From assembly GCF_015477765.1 (NCBI RefSeq), contig NZ_JADLQQ010000002.1:682001-746000 (forward strand): a DNA stretch of 64,000 nucleotides, in the 5' to 3' direction. The notes under the pieces were generated by a model that saw nothing but the letters and a program-made list of their open reading frames with translations, had not been told where the DNA came from and did not search any database. Within the stretch, counting starts at the first letter, position 1. Each line of letters starts with the position of its first letter. Origin of the DNA: Nocardia transvalensis (GTDB lineage Bacteria; Actinomycetota; Actinomycetes; Mycobacteriales; Mycobacteriaceae). A program made the position numbers and the translations under genes. Below are positions 17,242 through 25,785 of the stretch, one piece after another.

Positions 17242-20200
17242 TCAGTCCTTCCGGTTGGGGCGCGCGAGCTGGCGCCCACGCAGGCGGTAGCTGGGGTAGG
17301 TGTAGGCGGGGAACACGTCGAGCTGACCGGTGTCTCGTTTCAGCTCGAGCACGTGATCGCGAATCACGCTGGTGTCGAATTCGACACCGATCGGGTGTAA
17401 TTCGTTGAGGACGTTCATGATTCGCTCGTACTGTGCGCGGCGGATCACGACCGGGCGGCCCTGCTGCTCACCCTCGAGCAGGATCGGTGCCAGGCCGATC
17501 CGCACGGTGTAGGGCGGATTGCCCTCCGCGCGGGCACGCACCCGAACCTGGACGACGCCGGCCCGCTCGGCGGTGAGCTCGGCCAGTTCGCCGGTGGAGC
17601 CGTCCAGATGGGCCGCGGCCTCGTCGTAGGGGGCCACCGACCAGGACAGGGTCCGCCCGCCCGCCGGTGCCAGTGGCCACAGCGCGTCGACCTCGCGCCA
17701 CCGATCGGTGCGCAGCACGGCGACCGCGTCGCTCTGATCGCGCCCGATCTCGCCGAGCAGGACCGTGAGCACCACCGCTCCGGCGGGCACGACGGCGACC
17801 GGTATCCCGGGCACGGTGACGTAACTGTCCGGACCGAGCACCGCTCCCGAGAGGGTCCGGCGCTGGACGAATTTCGAATACCAGGCACCCAGGTAGACGA
17901 CGCCGGCCGTCTCGTCGACCCGGATCCGCATCACGGCGAGGTCGATGTCGTCGAAGGTTCCGGTCACGGTGCGCTGGGCCGCGTCGAGCACCCACAGCCG
18001 CGCCTCGGCGGCGGTGGCGGCGTAGACGCTGGTGCTGCTCACCGCGAGCGCGGTCGGGGTCCCGGGCAGGGTGGGCGCGGCGGCAAACGTGCCGGTGGCG
18101 AGATCCACCGCGCGTAGTGTCTTGTCCGTGCAGGCGACCCACGCAGTCGCTCCGGTGGGGTTGAGCGCCAACAGTTTCCCGGTGCTGCCGTTGGGGATCG
18201 TCCATCGGGTCACCACGGCACCCGTGGTGGCGTCGACGGTGACGACCTGGGTGGGCAGCAACAGCACCAGCAGCGGTTTGGTGGGATGGCATGCCAGGGC
18301 GATCGGGGCTGCGGGCAGCGCGGGCAGGGTGGTGACCACCGGGCTGATGCCGACGGTGACGGCGCTGATGGTCCGGTCGGTGGCGCTGGCCGTGTAGACC
18401 GTGCGGCGGTCCGGGCTCACCGCGATGCCGATCGGTGCGGGCCCAACCGTCGCGGTCGCGAGCAGTGTGCCGTCGGTGCTGTCGGAGAACACCACCGTCG
18501 AGCTGCCGCTGTTGGCCGTGCAGAGCACCGTGCCCGCCAGGACCGCGTCGATCGGGCTGTCGTGGTGGGGCACCGCGATCGGGACAACGCCTCCCTCGCC
18601 CGCCTCGGCCGGCCCGGTGATGGCTATATGGTCGCCCGCCCGCTGCGCGACTCGCACCACCGTGCCGGTGTTGACGACATAGTCGAATCCGGCGCCGTAG
18701 GCGGCCAGCGCCAGCGTCGACAGCGACAGGTCCGCGACGGCGGGGGCCAGGGTGAGTGCGCGCCCGACCCGATCCAATCCGGTTCCGTTGGGCTGCCATC
18801 CGGAAACCAGGCGGATCTGCGGTGGCCGAGGATAGGTCGCGCGGTAGGAGTTGATGAGCAACCGGCCCAGCAGGACCGCGACATTCGCCTGCATCCGGTT
18901 CGAACCGGGTGTATCGATCCGCAGCAGCGGATCGGTGACGGTGACCAGATAATCCGGCACATAGGCGCCATCGTCGGCGGTGCCCGCGACGTCTTCGCTC
19001 ACCCCGATGGTGCCGTCCGTGCCGATCGACGTCCCGGCCGGAATACCTTGCGGCGCAATGGTGAATCGCCGGGTAGACGTGAAGCTCTTACCCGACCGGC
19101 GCACCTCCAGTTGCACGGTGACCTCGCCGGGATGCAGGGCACGCAGCCTGATCCGATGCTCGCTCGGCGAGCCGTCGAATGCCGCCCGACCGGGTCCGGC
19201 CTGCAGCAATGTCCACCGCACGATGCTGTCCTGTGCCGGATCGGGGTTGATCGACAACTCGACCGGCGCGTTGTCGACCGCGAGGTCCTTGCCGAACCAG
19301 CTGCTGTAGCCGACGATCTCGCACACCCCGGTGTCGGCGACCGACAGGTAGATCTCGCCCGACCGGTAGTGCACCCAGTCGAAACCGGCCCGGTGCGCGA
19401 GCGCGGCGACACGGCCGGGTGCGCTCGCATGGCGGACGATCAATGCCCGGCCGGTGGCGCGCAGATCCCGTGCGGCAGGGTCGAATCCGCCGGACACGGT
19501 CAAACCGGCGGCCAGCCTCGAGCCCATCAGTTCGACGAGCTTGCGCAGGCGCCGCAGGGTGGGCAGTCGCATTCGCCGGTCCGCCGCGGGAAACAGCGGG
19601 GGGCCACCGGCGGGATAGGTGACCAGCCAACCCGGATCGAACAGGTCGTCGGCGACGGTGCCGCACACCTCGGCTTCGGTGCTCCGGCGGCGTCCGCACG
19701 CATCGATCGATTCGCCGGGACGCAACTCGACCGGCCGAATCGTGACGGTGTGCGAACCGACCGGCGACCGGACGAAGGCATCGGACACGGTGATCGGGTT
19801 CTCGACGTTGTCGATCGGGCCGACGATGGCGTTGAGCGCGCGCTCGATATTCGGCGGTGTGGGCAGGTTCCAGCGGCGGAACAGGGCCAGCCGCTGCCGG
19901 TAGCTGCCGTCGTCCTCGCCGAGCACCGGCGCGAACGAAGGACGCGCGACGCCGGAGATGCGGACCTCGTCGATTGTGCCGTAGAAGCCGAGCTCGGTGC
20001 CGTCGGCGGTGGTGCCGCCGATACCGAATCCGATGCGCAGCGGGGCCGTGTTGGTCATGGCGCCTAGTTCGGCCGGTCCGGTAGCCACGAGCGTGCCGTC
20101 GACATACAGTCGGGCCACCGCGAAATCGCCGTCGACGACGGCCGCGACGTGCTGGAACCGGTCGGTGGCCAACGAGATGTCGGCATACAGTTCGACCGCG

Positions 20201-21192
20201 GGCGCTGCGCCCGCGCCGTCGGACAGCACCAGTTTCACGTTGCGGTCGAGTCCGTGGAACCGGCCGATGTGCACTCCCCAGCCCGGCTCGGCGAGATCGG
20301 CGGGGTCGGCGTGCTTGGAGACGACCGCGCCCGTCCACTTGCCGGGTGCGGGGCGGACGAAGCATTCGGCGGTGAATCCCTGGCCCTCGGGGAGTGCGAA
20401 ATCCGGGTGGTCGGGGACCGCGATCTCGGCGCGATCGGCCACGAACCCCACGCCGAATCCGAACCGACCGTCCACGCGCACAGCCACATTGGTTCCCGCA
20501 CCGGGGTGACCGAGCTTGGTGTACAGCGTCATCTCGTCGGCGATCACCCTCGGGTCGGCATCCTCGAGGTGGTAGAGCGCGATCGTGTCGTCGGCGAAGC
20601 CGTAGGGCAGCGGCGGGAATCGCGGGATACCCAGATCCGAGCCGATCAGGTCCAGCGACAACCCGCTCGCGCGGGCGACCGAGCGTTCGCCGCGCACCCG
20701 ATTCGCGTGAGCGGTGAGCTCATCCCGCTCTCCACCCAGCACCCACAGCAGCGCGGCGAGATCACCCAGCAGGACGGTGAACCGGAAGCTGCGCACGACA
20801 TCGAGTCCGGGCCTGCCCGGCGGGCGATCGACGGTGACGGTGTCCAAAACGGCCTCGGCGGCGTCGGGTCCCAGCGGGATCAGCAACGACGTACCCGCTA
20901 CGGTCCCTTCGGGAATGGGAAAGGTGAGGGTGCGCGTCTGTGTTCCCGGCAGGTGGTATCCGATGCGCAGGCTGATGTCGGGCGGGATCTCGACCAGGGC
21001 GGTGACGAGGAAGCGCGGACGGGGATCGGTGCCGAATCGGGCGCGGTGCTCGCCGAGGTCGTAGGGCTCGAAGGTGCCCCGCGACAGGACCTCGCCGCGG
21101 CGCACCGACAGCCGCAGCCGGTCGGCCCCGGCGGCGAACGGGCTGGTGAGCGCGCCGGCCATGCGGTCGAACGCCGTGGGATAGGTGCTCAT
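17242..21192 (-). CDS. Large baseplate/fibre-region protein with LamG and beta-propeller domains
   Basis: Multidomain protein of 1316 residues, the largest in the operon. The first ~200 residues look like a baseplate tail protein of the gpI/Afp12 position (DLIGSDLGIPRFPPLPYGFADD). Residues ~203-420 are a LamG/concanavalin-like domain, ending FYGTIDEVRISGVARPSF. Next is SYRQRLALFRRWNLPTPPNIERALNAIVG, common in baseplate wedge proteins. The middle holds immunoglobulin-like stretches, and roughly residues 880-1180 form a YVTN-type beta-propeller with repeats such as GIAVSPDRRTVYTASATDRTISAV. The ATG overlaps the baseplate J stop. Such sugar- and protein-binding modules at the end of a baseplate suggest receptor binding. 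Confidence 0.8.
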   Translation of the reverse strand: MSTYPTAFDRMAGALTSPFAAGADRLRLSVRRGEVLSRGTFEPYDLGEHRARFGTDPRPRFLVTALVEIPPDISLRIGYHLPGTQTRTLTFPIPEGTVAGTSLLIPLGPDAAEAVLDTVTVDRPPGRPGLDVVRSFRFTVLLGDLAALLWVLGGERDELTAHANRVRGERSVARASGLSLDLIGSDLGIPRFPPLPYGFADDTIALYHLEDADPRVIADEMTLYTKLGHPGAGTNVAVRVDGRFGFGVGFVADRAEIAVPDHPDFALPEGQGFTAECFVRPAPGKWTGAVVSKHADPADLAEPGWGVHIGRFHGLDRNVKLVLSDGAGAAPAVELYADISLATDRFQHVAAVVDGDFAVARLYVDGTLVATGPAELGAMTNTAPLRIGFGIGGTTADGTELGFYGTIDEVRISGVARPSFAPVLGEDDGSYRQRLALFRRWNLPTPPNIERALNAIVGPIDNVENPITVSDAFVRSPVGSHTVTIRPVELRPGESIDACGRRRSTEAEVCGTVADDLFDPGWLVTYPAGGPPLFPAADRRMRLPTLRRLRKLVELMGSRLAAGLTVSGGFDPAARDLRATGRALIVRHASAPGRVAALAHRAGFDWVHYRSGEIYLSVADTGVCEIVGYSSWFGKDLAVDNAPVELSINPDPAQDSIVRWTLLQAGPGRAAFDGSPSEHRIRLRALHPGEVTVQLEVRRSGKSFTSTRRFTIAPQGIPAGTSIGTDGTIGVSEDVAGTADDGAYVPDYLVTVTDPLLRIDTPGSNRMQANVAVLLGRLLINSYRATYPRPPQIRLVSGWQPNGTGLDRVGRALTLAPAVADLSLSTLALAAYGAGFDYVVNTGTVVRVAQRAGDHIAITGPAEAGEGGVVPIAVPHHDSPIDAVLAGTVLCTANSGSSTVVFSDSTDGTLLATATVGPAPIGIAVSPDRRTVYTASATDRTISAVTVGISPVVTTLPALPAAPIALACHPTKPLLVLLLPTQVVTVDATTGAVVTRWTIPNGSTGKLLALNPTGATAWVACTDKTLRAVDLATGTFAAAPTLPGTPTALAVSSTSVYAATAAEARLWVLDAAQRTVTGTFDDIDLAVMRIRVDETAGVVYLGAWYSKFVQRRTLSGAVLGPDSYVTVPGIPVAVVPAGAVVLTVLLGEIGRDQSDAVAVLRTDRWREVDALWPLAPAGGRTLSWSVAPYDEAAAHLDGSTGELAELTAERAGVVQVRVRARAEGNPPYTVRIGLAPILLEGEQQGRPVVIRRAQYERIMNVLNELHPIGVEFDTSVIRDHVLELKRDTGQLDVFPAYTYPSYRLRGRQLARPNRKD

Positions 21193-22496
21193 CGGGCCAC
21201 CACCCGCACGTCGATCAGGCCGCTGTCCTGCCGGAACTGCGCGATCTCGGTCGGTCCGAGGGTGAGATTCTCACCGACCCCCACTTCGATCGGGTCGGCT
21301 TGGAACAGCTCCGCGCCGAAGGTGATTCGCCCCAGCAGCGGCGGAAAGCGGCGCAGCCGCAGATCTTGCACATCCAGGACGCCGGGCTGATCCACCAGCG
21401 CGCACATCACCTGCGAATACAGCACGTCGCCGCCGAGCCGCAGGGTGGAGATACTGCGCGAGAGGCGGTCCAGCAGTGCCGCCCGCAGCGAGTTCGCATC
21501 CTGTCCCGGATCGATGACGACCGTTGCGCGCAAACCGATCTCGATGTGGTTGGCCTCGATGATGTTGGGGTGGATGCCGACCGGGCGCACCCGGTCGACC
21601 TCGGCGCGCACCTGCTCGTAGATGCCGGTGACCGCGCCGGTCGTGCGCCAGGGCCGGGCGAATTCGTGCGCGACCACGACGTCGAAGAAATAGGGTTCGC
21701 CGAATTTCCGCTCGCCGCTGAAGGTGCGTTCGCCGAACTTGAACCGGTGGAAGATGCTCTGGGTGACGTCGACACCGCCGAGCGTGTCCGACAGCAGCAC
21801 ATCCAGGACCCCGCGCACGCGCAGCACTGCCGCGCGCACGGCTTGCAGGGTCCACATGTCGCGGGGGAAGCCCAGCTGCCGTGCACGATACGCGGTGTCG
21901 TTCTCGAAAAGTTCACCGCCGGTGAATCGCCCGGGGTTGTTGGCCTCGAAGGTCACCGAGTCGGGGAAGTGCAGCTGGGTGCGCAGGTAGTCCGGATCGA
22001 GGATCAGCGTCTGTGGCTCGATATTCGACCGCGGCCCGGCCTCGAAGGCGCGGGCGCGCGCGGTCACCGTCGGCGCCTGCGCGGTGAGGGTCACCGGGGC
22101 GGTGAGGTGGAAGGTGTTCGGCGGCTGTTGCTCATCCAGCAGCACCGTGCCCTCGGGCAGCAGGTAGCTGCGGCCGGGCAGCGCGCCCTGGATGGTCACC
22201 CGGACCTCGCCCTCGGCGAACAGGTAGTTGCGTTCGAGCCCGATGTCCTGGCCGAGCAGGTCCAGGTCGGATCCGGAGGCGGTGGAGGCGAATTGGCTGT
22301 AGTAGAGGTCCTCGAGCCGCTGCCACAGCATGGCGTCCTCGTCGGAGGTCACCTGCAGCAGCTTCGTCAGCACGCTGGTGTCGGCCAGATCGGTGTCCGG
22401 GCCGAAGGCGGCGATGGCCCGCTGTCGCGCGGATTGCAGGATTTCGGTGAAACCCTTCAGGACGAATCCGTCCTCGGTCACGCCGTATTGCGTCAT
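21189..22496 (-). CDS. Baseplate J / gp47-family protein
   Basis: Baseplate wedge protein of 435 residues, the counterpart of phage P2 gpJ, T4 gp6 and Afp11/Cis11. The start MTQYGVTEDGFVLKGFTEILQSARQRAIAAFG contains the family's GFxxKxxxxIxxxxxxxxxxxFG pattern. It is followed by SVLTKLLQVTSDEDAMLWQRLEDLYYSQFASTASGSDLDLLGQDIGL and PEGTVLL. These proteins form the hexagonal ring that triggers sheath contraction. The ATG at 22496 overlaps the gp25 stop as ATGA, and the gene's own stop overlaps the next start in the same way. The frame extends upstream of 22496, but the earlier part overlaps gp25 and is not protein-like. Confidence 0.92.
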   Translation of the reverse strand: MTQYGVTEDGFVLKGFTEILQSARQRAIAAFGPDTDLADTSVLTKLLQVTSDEDAMLWQRLEDLYYSQFASTASGSDLDLLGQDIGLERNYLFAEGEVRVTIQGALPGRSYLLPEGTVLLDEQQPPNTFHLTAPVTLTAQAPTVTARARAFEAGPRSNIEPQTLILDPDYLRTQLHFPDSVTFEANNPGRFTGGELFENDTAYRARQLGFPRDMWTLQAVRAAVLRVRGVLDVLLSDTLGGVDVTQSIFHRFKFGERTFSGERKFGEPYFFDVVVAHEFARPWRTTGAVTGIYEQVRAEVDRVRPVGIHPNIIEANHIEIGLRATVVIDPGQDANSLRAALLDRLSRSISTLRLGGDVLYSQVMCALVDQPGVLDVQDLRLRRFPPLLGRITFGAELFQADPIEVGVGENLTLGPTEIAQFRQDSGLIDVRVVAR

Positions 22497-22888
22497 GCCG
22501 GTGCTCCTACGGTGGTCGTCAGCGTGGCCGGTACGCCGTCGCTGGTGATGATCGACACCACGACCTGCCACACCCGGTGGTGGGCATCGAGGCGCGGATC
22601 GGTGATCTCGATGTCACGGATCTCCTGCACGCGCGGGTCGGTGCCGAGGGTTCGAACGATGTTGAGGCGCAGCAGGTCCCGCATCTCGCGCGCGCTCACC
22701 GGCGTGGTGAACACGGATCGGTAGTCCAGTCCGTACCGGGTGTCGTAGCGGTCCTCGCCGAGCGGCGTCAGCAGCCGCAGTTGCAGGTCCTGGGCCAGGG
22801 CGGGTATCCCGGTCACGAGCGCGATGCGCCCGTTCTCGACAACGAGATCGCCTGCGGTGAAACGGATTCCGGTGCTGGTTATGGTCAT
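22493..22888 (-). CDS. gp25/gpW-family baseplate wedge protein
   Basis: Small baseplate protein of 131 residues related to T4 gp25, P2 gpW and Afp9. It joins the central hub to the wedge and to the sheath's first ring. Recognisable segments are LVTGIPALAQDLQLRLLTPLGEDRYDTRYGLDY, the core of the family, and the following helix ...SAREMRDLLRLNIVRTLGTDPRVQEIRDIEI. The ending GAPA overlaps the baseplate J start. It lies nine bases downstream of the PAAR-like gene. Size, motifs and gene order agree well with the assignment. Confidence 0.92.
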   Translation of the reverse strand: MTITSTGIRFTAGDLVVENGRIALVTGIPALAQDLQLRLLTPLGEDRYDTRYGLDYRSVFTTPVSAREMRDLLRLNIVRTLGTDPRVQEIRDIEITDPRLDAHHRVWQVVVSIITSDGVPATLTTTVGAPA

Positions 22889-22897
22889 GGCCTGGTC

Positions 22898-23215
22898 TCA
22901 CTTCGCGTCGAGTACGGTTTGGCCCGGCTGTGTGACGAGCAGCTTTCCGCCGGGTGTGATCGCCGCGTCGGCCGTGGCAAGGACGACGCGTTCTCCGCCG
23001 ACCTGCAGCACCGTCGACAGACCCGCGGTGAACGGCCCGAACTTCGTGCACTTGCCCGGCGGAGTCGACGCGGCGCACGCCTTGAAATCGGCCTGGGCAA
23101 AGTCCGATTCGCGCAGCACCGGATGGCCCCCGACCCTCAGCACCGCACTGGAGTTCACCGTGATCGGCCCGTGCCCGCACTGGAGTTGCGCGCCGGTCAC
23201 CAGCACCGTCGCCAT
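22898..23215 (-). CDS. PAAR-like spike-tip protein
   Basis: Tip protein of 105 residues. It begins MATVLVTGAQLQCGHGPI and has repeated hairpin strands (VNSSAVLRVGGHPVLRESDF, STVLQVGGERVVLATADAAI) ending in GGKLLVTQPGQTVLDAK, the layout of DUF4280/PAAR-like cone proteins found in extracellular injection systems (Cis10/Afp10 position). Cysteines and histidines (LQCGHG, KACAAS, GKCTKF) could bind a metal at the apex. It caps the VgrG-like spike and sharpens it for membrane penetration. The start overlaps the VgrG stop by one base (TGATG). The frame continues upstream but overlaps VgrG. Confidence 0.85.
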   Translation of the reverse strand: MATVLVTGAQLQCGHGPITVNSSAVLRVGGHPVLRESDFAQADFKACAASTPPGKCTKFGPFTAGLSTVLQVGGERVVLATADAAITPGGKLLVTQPGQTVLDAK

Positions 23216-24870
23216 CACCCCACCTCCACCGACGACGCCGCGAGCTTGATGGTGTCGGCGCTCAGGGTGATTTCGCCGCCGCGCAGGGTGATCGACGCCT
23301 GGCCGTTGCCGAGGGTGACATCCTTGCCGTCGGTGGTCACGGCCACCGACCCGTCCTCGGCGATGGTGATCGTCGTTGCCTGGGCGTGTGTGATGGTCAG
23401 CGCCTGGCCCGTCGGCGGCCGGGGACGCTTGCCGACCTCGGGCAGGATGTCCGTGCCGATCTCGATGCCCAGTCCGACCGCCTGGATCACCCGATGCCCG
23501 CCGGCGTCGGTGAGGTCGTTGACGCCCTTGCCGACCGGGCGCGCATCGGCCACCTCGGTAGGCAGGCACAGCCAGTAGTCGCCCGACTCGTTCTCGGGCG
23601 GTTGCTGATTCGCCTGGCGCGACCACAGGAATCCCGTCGTGAGCGCATCGTTGACCTCGCCCCCGTTGTGCAGCAGCACCGCGCGCATGCCCGGATACAC
23701 CGGAACCATCAATCCCGTTCGGTCCCAGGCGAAGACCGAGGCCATCGGCTTGTCGTGCAGGACGACCGTGTCGTCCACCGGATCGTCGACGCTGGACCCG
23801 GTGCGGCGCTGCCCGTAGTTCACGGTCGCTCGGTGCCCGCCGTTGTCGCCCGCGCCGGTCGCGTTGTAGGAGGCGATGTCACCGATGTCGACGGCAGGGC
23901 GGTCGGCGAGCAGCGAGCGGGTCATCGACACCATGTCGTCGGCGACGGCGTGCACGCCGTCCACCGCGCGCGGCCGGTTCGCCGCGGCGGTGTCGAGCAG
24001 CGTCACCTCGCAGGTGTAGCCGTCGTGCAGGCTGAACAGGTGCCGGACCGATTCGGTACGCAGATCGCGGGAGTCGCTGTCCTCCAGCTCGACTCTCGCG
24101 CCTATCTGCAGGGTGGGATCGCCGAGTACGGTCAGCCGATAGCGGGTCGTGGTGCCCGGCGGGGCCTGCGGATCCGCGGCGACGCTGTCCCAGCGGCGCT
24201 TGGCGACGATGTTGTGCTCGGCGCGGAAACGGGCTGTGATCGCGGCATCGACGGTGCCGAGGACGGCGGCACCGGCACGCACGGCCAGCGGCACATGCGC
24301 ACGTCTCGCCAGCTCCCCGAGCGCGCTGAGCGCCGTGCCCGCGGCGATGGTGAGATCGGTGTCTTCGCCCTCGACGCCCTGGTGGGAGATGGGCACCGTC
24401 GTCTTCTGCTGCAGGTCCTGCAGGATCTCCTCGAAGCTGGATGCGCCCGGCTTGTGATACCGATAGTCCTGTCGCCGCAGCAGATACCCCGCCCGTTCGA
24501 ACCCTTTGACGCGGGTCAGCAGGCTGCCGTCGGCCGCGACGTCGTTGTGGGTTTCGGTGATCGCGCCGAGCAGCACCGGGTTGCGCTGGGTCGCGGGCTG
24601 ATCGAAGTAGCCCAGTCGGATCTCGACCAGGATCGGCTGTGCCGATCCGGCCTGGCGGCGGGCGCGTTCGGCGAGGTCCTTGGCGTCGTCCACCGGCAGA
24701 TCCCACAGCGTGATCTCGAAGGTCGACGGGTGCGGTCCCAGGGTGGCCTCGGTGGTGACGGCCGCATCCATGAGCAGACCACCGGCCAGCACGTCGTTGC
24801 TCACCCGCAGGAACGGCGCACCGTCGACGCCGGTGCGGAATGCGAGCTGATACCAGATCACGAAGCCCAT
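23215..24870 (-). CDS. VgrG-like hub/spike protein
   Basis: Central spike of 551 residues (Cis8/Afp8 counterpart). The N-terminal half is hub-like (gpD/gp27 fold): STFEITLWDLPVDDAKDLAERARRQ, LVEIRLGYFDQPATQRNPVLLGAITETH and the FERAGYLLRRQDYRYHKPG region. The C-terminal part has an OB-fold (MVPVYPGMRAVLLHNGGEVNDALTTGFLW) and then a beta-helix of short repeats rich in T, V and D (ITHAQATTITIAEDGSVAVTTDG, ASITLRGGEITLSADTIKL). The ATG at 24870 overlaps the end of the 127-residue gene by 13 bases. The trimer sits under the tube and carries the PAAR-like tip. Confidence 0.9.
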   Translation of the reverse strand: MGFVIWYQLAFRTGVDGAPFLRVSNDVLAGGLLMDAAVTTEATLGPHPSTFEITLWDLPVDDAKDLAERARRQAGSAQPILVEIRLGYFDQPATQRNPVLLGAITETHNDVAADGSLLTRVKGFERAGYLLRRQDYRYHKPGASSFEEILQDLQQKTTVPISHQGVEGEDTDLTIAAGTALSALGELARRAHVPLAVRAGAAVLGTVDAAITARFRAEHNIVAKRRWDSVAADPQAPPGTTTRYRLTVLGDPTLQIGARVELEDSDSRDLRTESVRHLFSLHDGYTCEVTLLDTAAANRPRAVDGVHAVADDMVSMTRSLLADRPAVDIGDIASYNATGAGDNGGHRATVNYGQRRTGSSVDDPVDDTVVLHDKPMASVFAWDRTGLMVPVYPGMRAVLLHNGGEVNDALTTGFLWSRQANQQPPENESGDYWLCLPTEVADARPVGKGVNDLTDAGGHRVIQAVGLGIEIGTDILPEVGKRPRPPTGQALTITHAQATTITIAEDGSVAVTTDGKDVTLGNGQASITLRGGEITLSADTIKLAASSVEVG

Positions 24871-25241
24871 CGCAGCGCCACCCCTCCCACCACGGACGAG
24901 CCGTGCGCACCGGAACCATTGAGGTTCAGCGGGTGCACGGACAGTTCGGTGAAGACCAGCGCCAGCTCGTGGGCGTGGTACTGCAGATGCGGAACCACCT
25001 TGCGGCGGAACAGGATCCGGGTGCCGTCGGACTCGTCGGTGGACACCTCGAGCACCAGGAATGCCCCCGGCGACGGCAGCGGCAGCGGCCGGTCGTGGCG
25101 CAGCAGCTGCTCGTCGGTCACGTTGACGTGGGCCGAGAGTGCATAGATGCGTTCGCCCAGTGAGATCCGCACGGCTTGCGGGAATCCCCGGTCGGCGTCG
25201 ATCGGCAGTGTCAGGTAGGGGTAGCGCAGGGCGGTGGTCAT
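24858..25241 (-). CDS. Small hub-region protein (unknown)
   Basis: Protein of 127 residues encoded just before the VgrG-like spike and overlapping it by 13 bases. I do not recognise a named family. It starts MTTALRYPYLTLPIDADRGFPQAVRISLGERIYALSAHVNV and is predicted to be mostly beta strands, with hydrophobic strands such as GAFLVLEVSTDESDGTRILFRRKVV and HELALVFTELSVHPL. The position between the 166-residue gene and the spike is where contractile tails keep the LysM-type adaptor or hub components. A structural role at the tube-baseplate junction is the likeliest reading. Confidence 0.7.
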   Translation of the reverse strand: MTTALRYPYLTLPIDADRGFPQAVRISLGERIYALSAHVNVTDEQLLRHDRPLPLPSPGAFLVLEVSTDESDGTRILFRRKVVPHLQYHAHELALVFTELSVHPLNLNGSGAHGSSVVGGVALRWAS

Positions 25242-25270
25242 AGGCGTTGCCTCGCAAGCGGTTCGGTGGT

Positions 25271-25771
25271 TCACAGCGGGACCGAGGGGACGACGGGTAC
25301 CGCGGACGGGGCGGCGGGGCCTGCGAACACCGCGGTGCCCGCGGCCAGTGCCAGATCGGCGATCTCGCCCGCCAGCGCCGTGGGCGTGCTGCGCGGCACG
25401 TGTTCGAGGCTGATCGAGACGTCGAGGGCGTCGCGTTTCTGCACGCTCTGGGTGAATCGCAGATCGGTGATCTGCATATCCAGGCTGATGGTGAACCCGC
25501 ACACCACCGGAATTCCGGTCAGCGCCAGGGTTTTCGCGGTCGCGGCGACCAGCAGCCGGGAATTGAGCGCCAGCACCTCGAGCGCCTTCTTCAGCACCAG
25601 GCGGTCGGGTCCGAGCAGCATGGCCTCCACGGCGATGGCCTTGCGGGTGGGCGCGAGGGCCTGGGAGAACTTGCTGTCGGCGATGCGCTGGATCCGATAC
25701 CCCTCGGTCATCGAGATGCTCTGCACGTACAGCAGCGGGACGGGGCCGATCAGTACTGGTTGTGCCGTCAC
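25271..25771 (-). CDS. Probable tube-hub adaptor protein
   Basis: Protein of 166 residues starting with GTG at 25771, set by AAAGGAG eight bases upstream. The N-terminal ~130 residues look like a tube-like beta fold with one long helix: VLIGPVPLLYVQSISMTEGYRIQRIADSKF, then KAIAVEAMLLGPDRLVLKKALEVLALNSRLLVAATAKTLAL, then strands around MQITDLRFTQSVQKRDALDVSISLEHV. The tail is Ala/Pro/Val-rich. Phages encode the LysM-type adaptor (P2 gpX, T4 gp53, Afp7) at this place, but no LysM motif is visible. It probably links tube and hub; the family is not certain. Confidence 0.65.
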   Translation of the reverse strand: MTAQPVLIGPVPLLYVQSISMTEGYRIQRIADSKFSQALAPTRKAIAVEAMLLGPDRLVLKKALEVLALNSRLLVAATAKTLALTGIPVVCGFTISLDMQITDLRFTQSVQKRDALDVSISLEHVPRSTPTALAGEIADLALAAGTAVFAGPAAPSAVPVVPSVPL

Positions 25772-25785
25772 GTGTCCGGCTCCTT

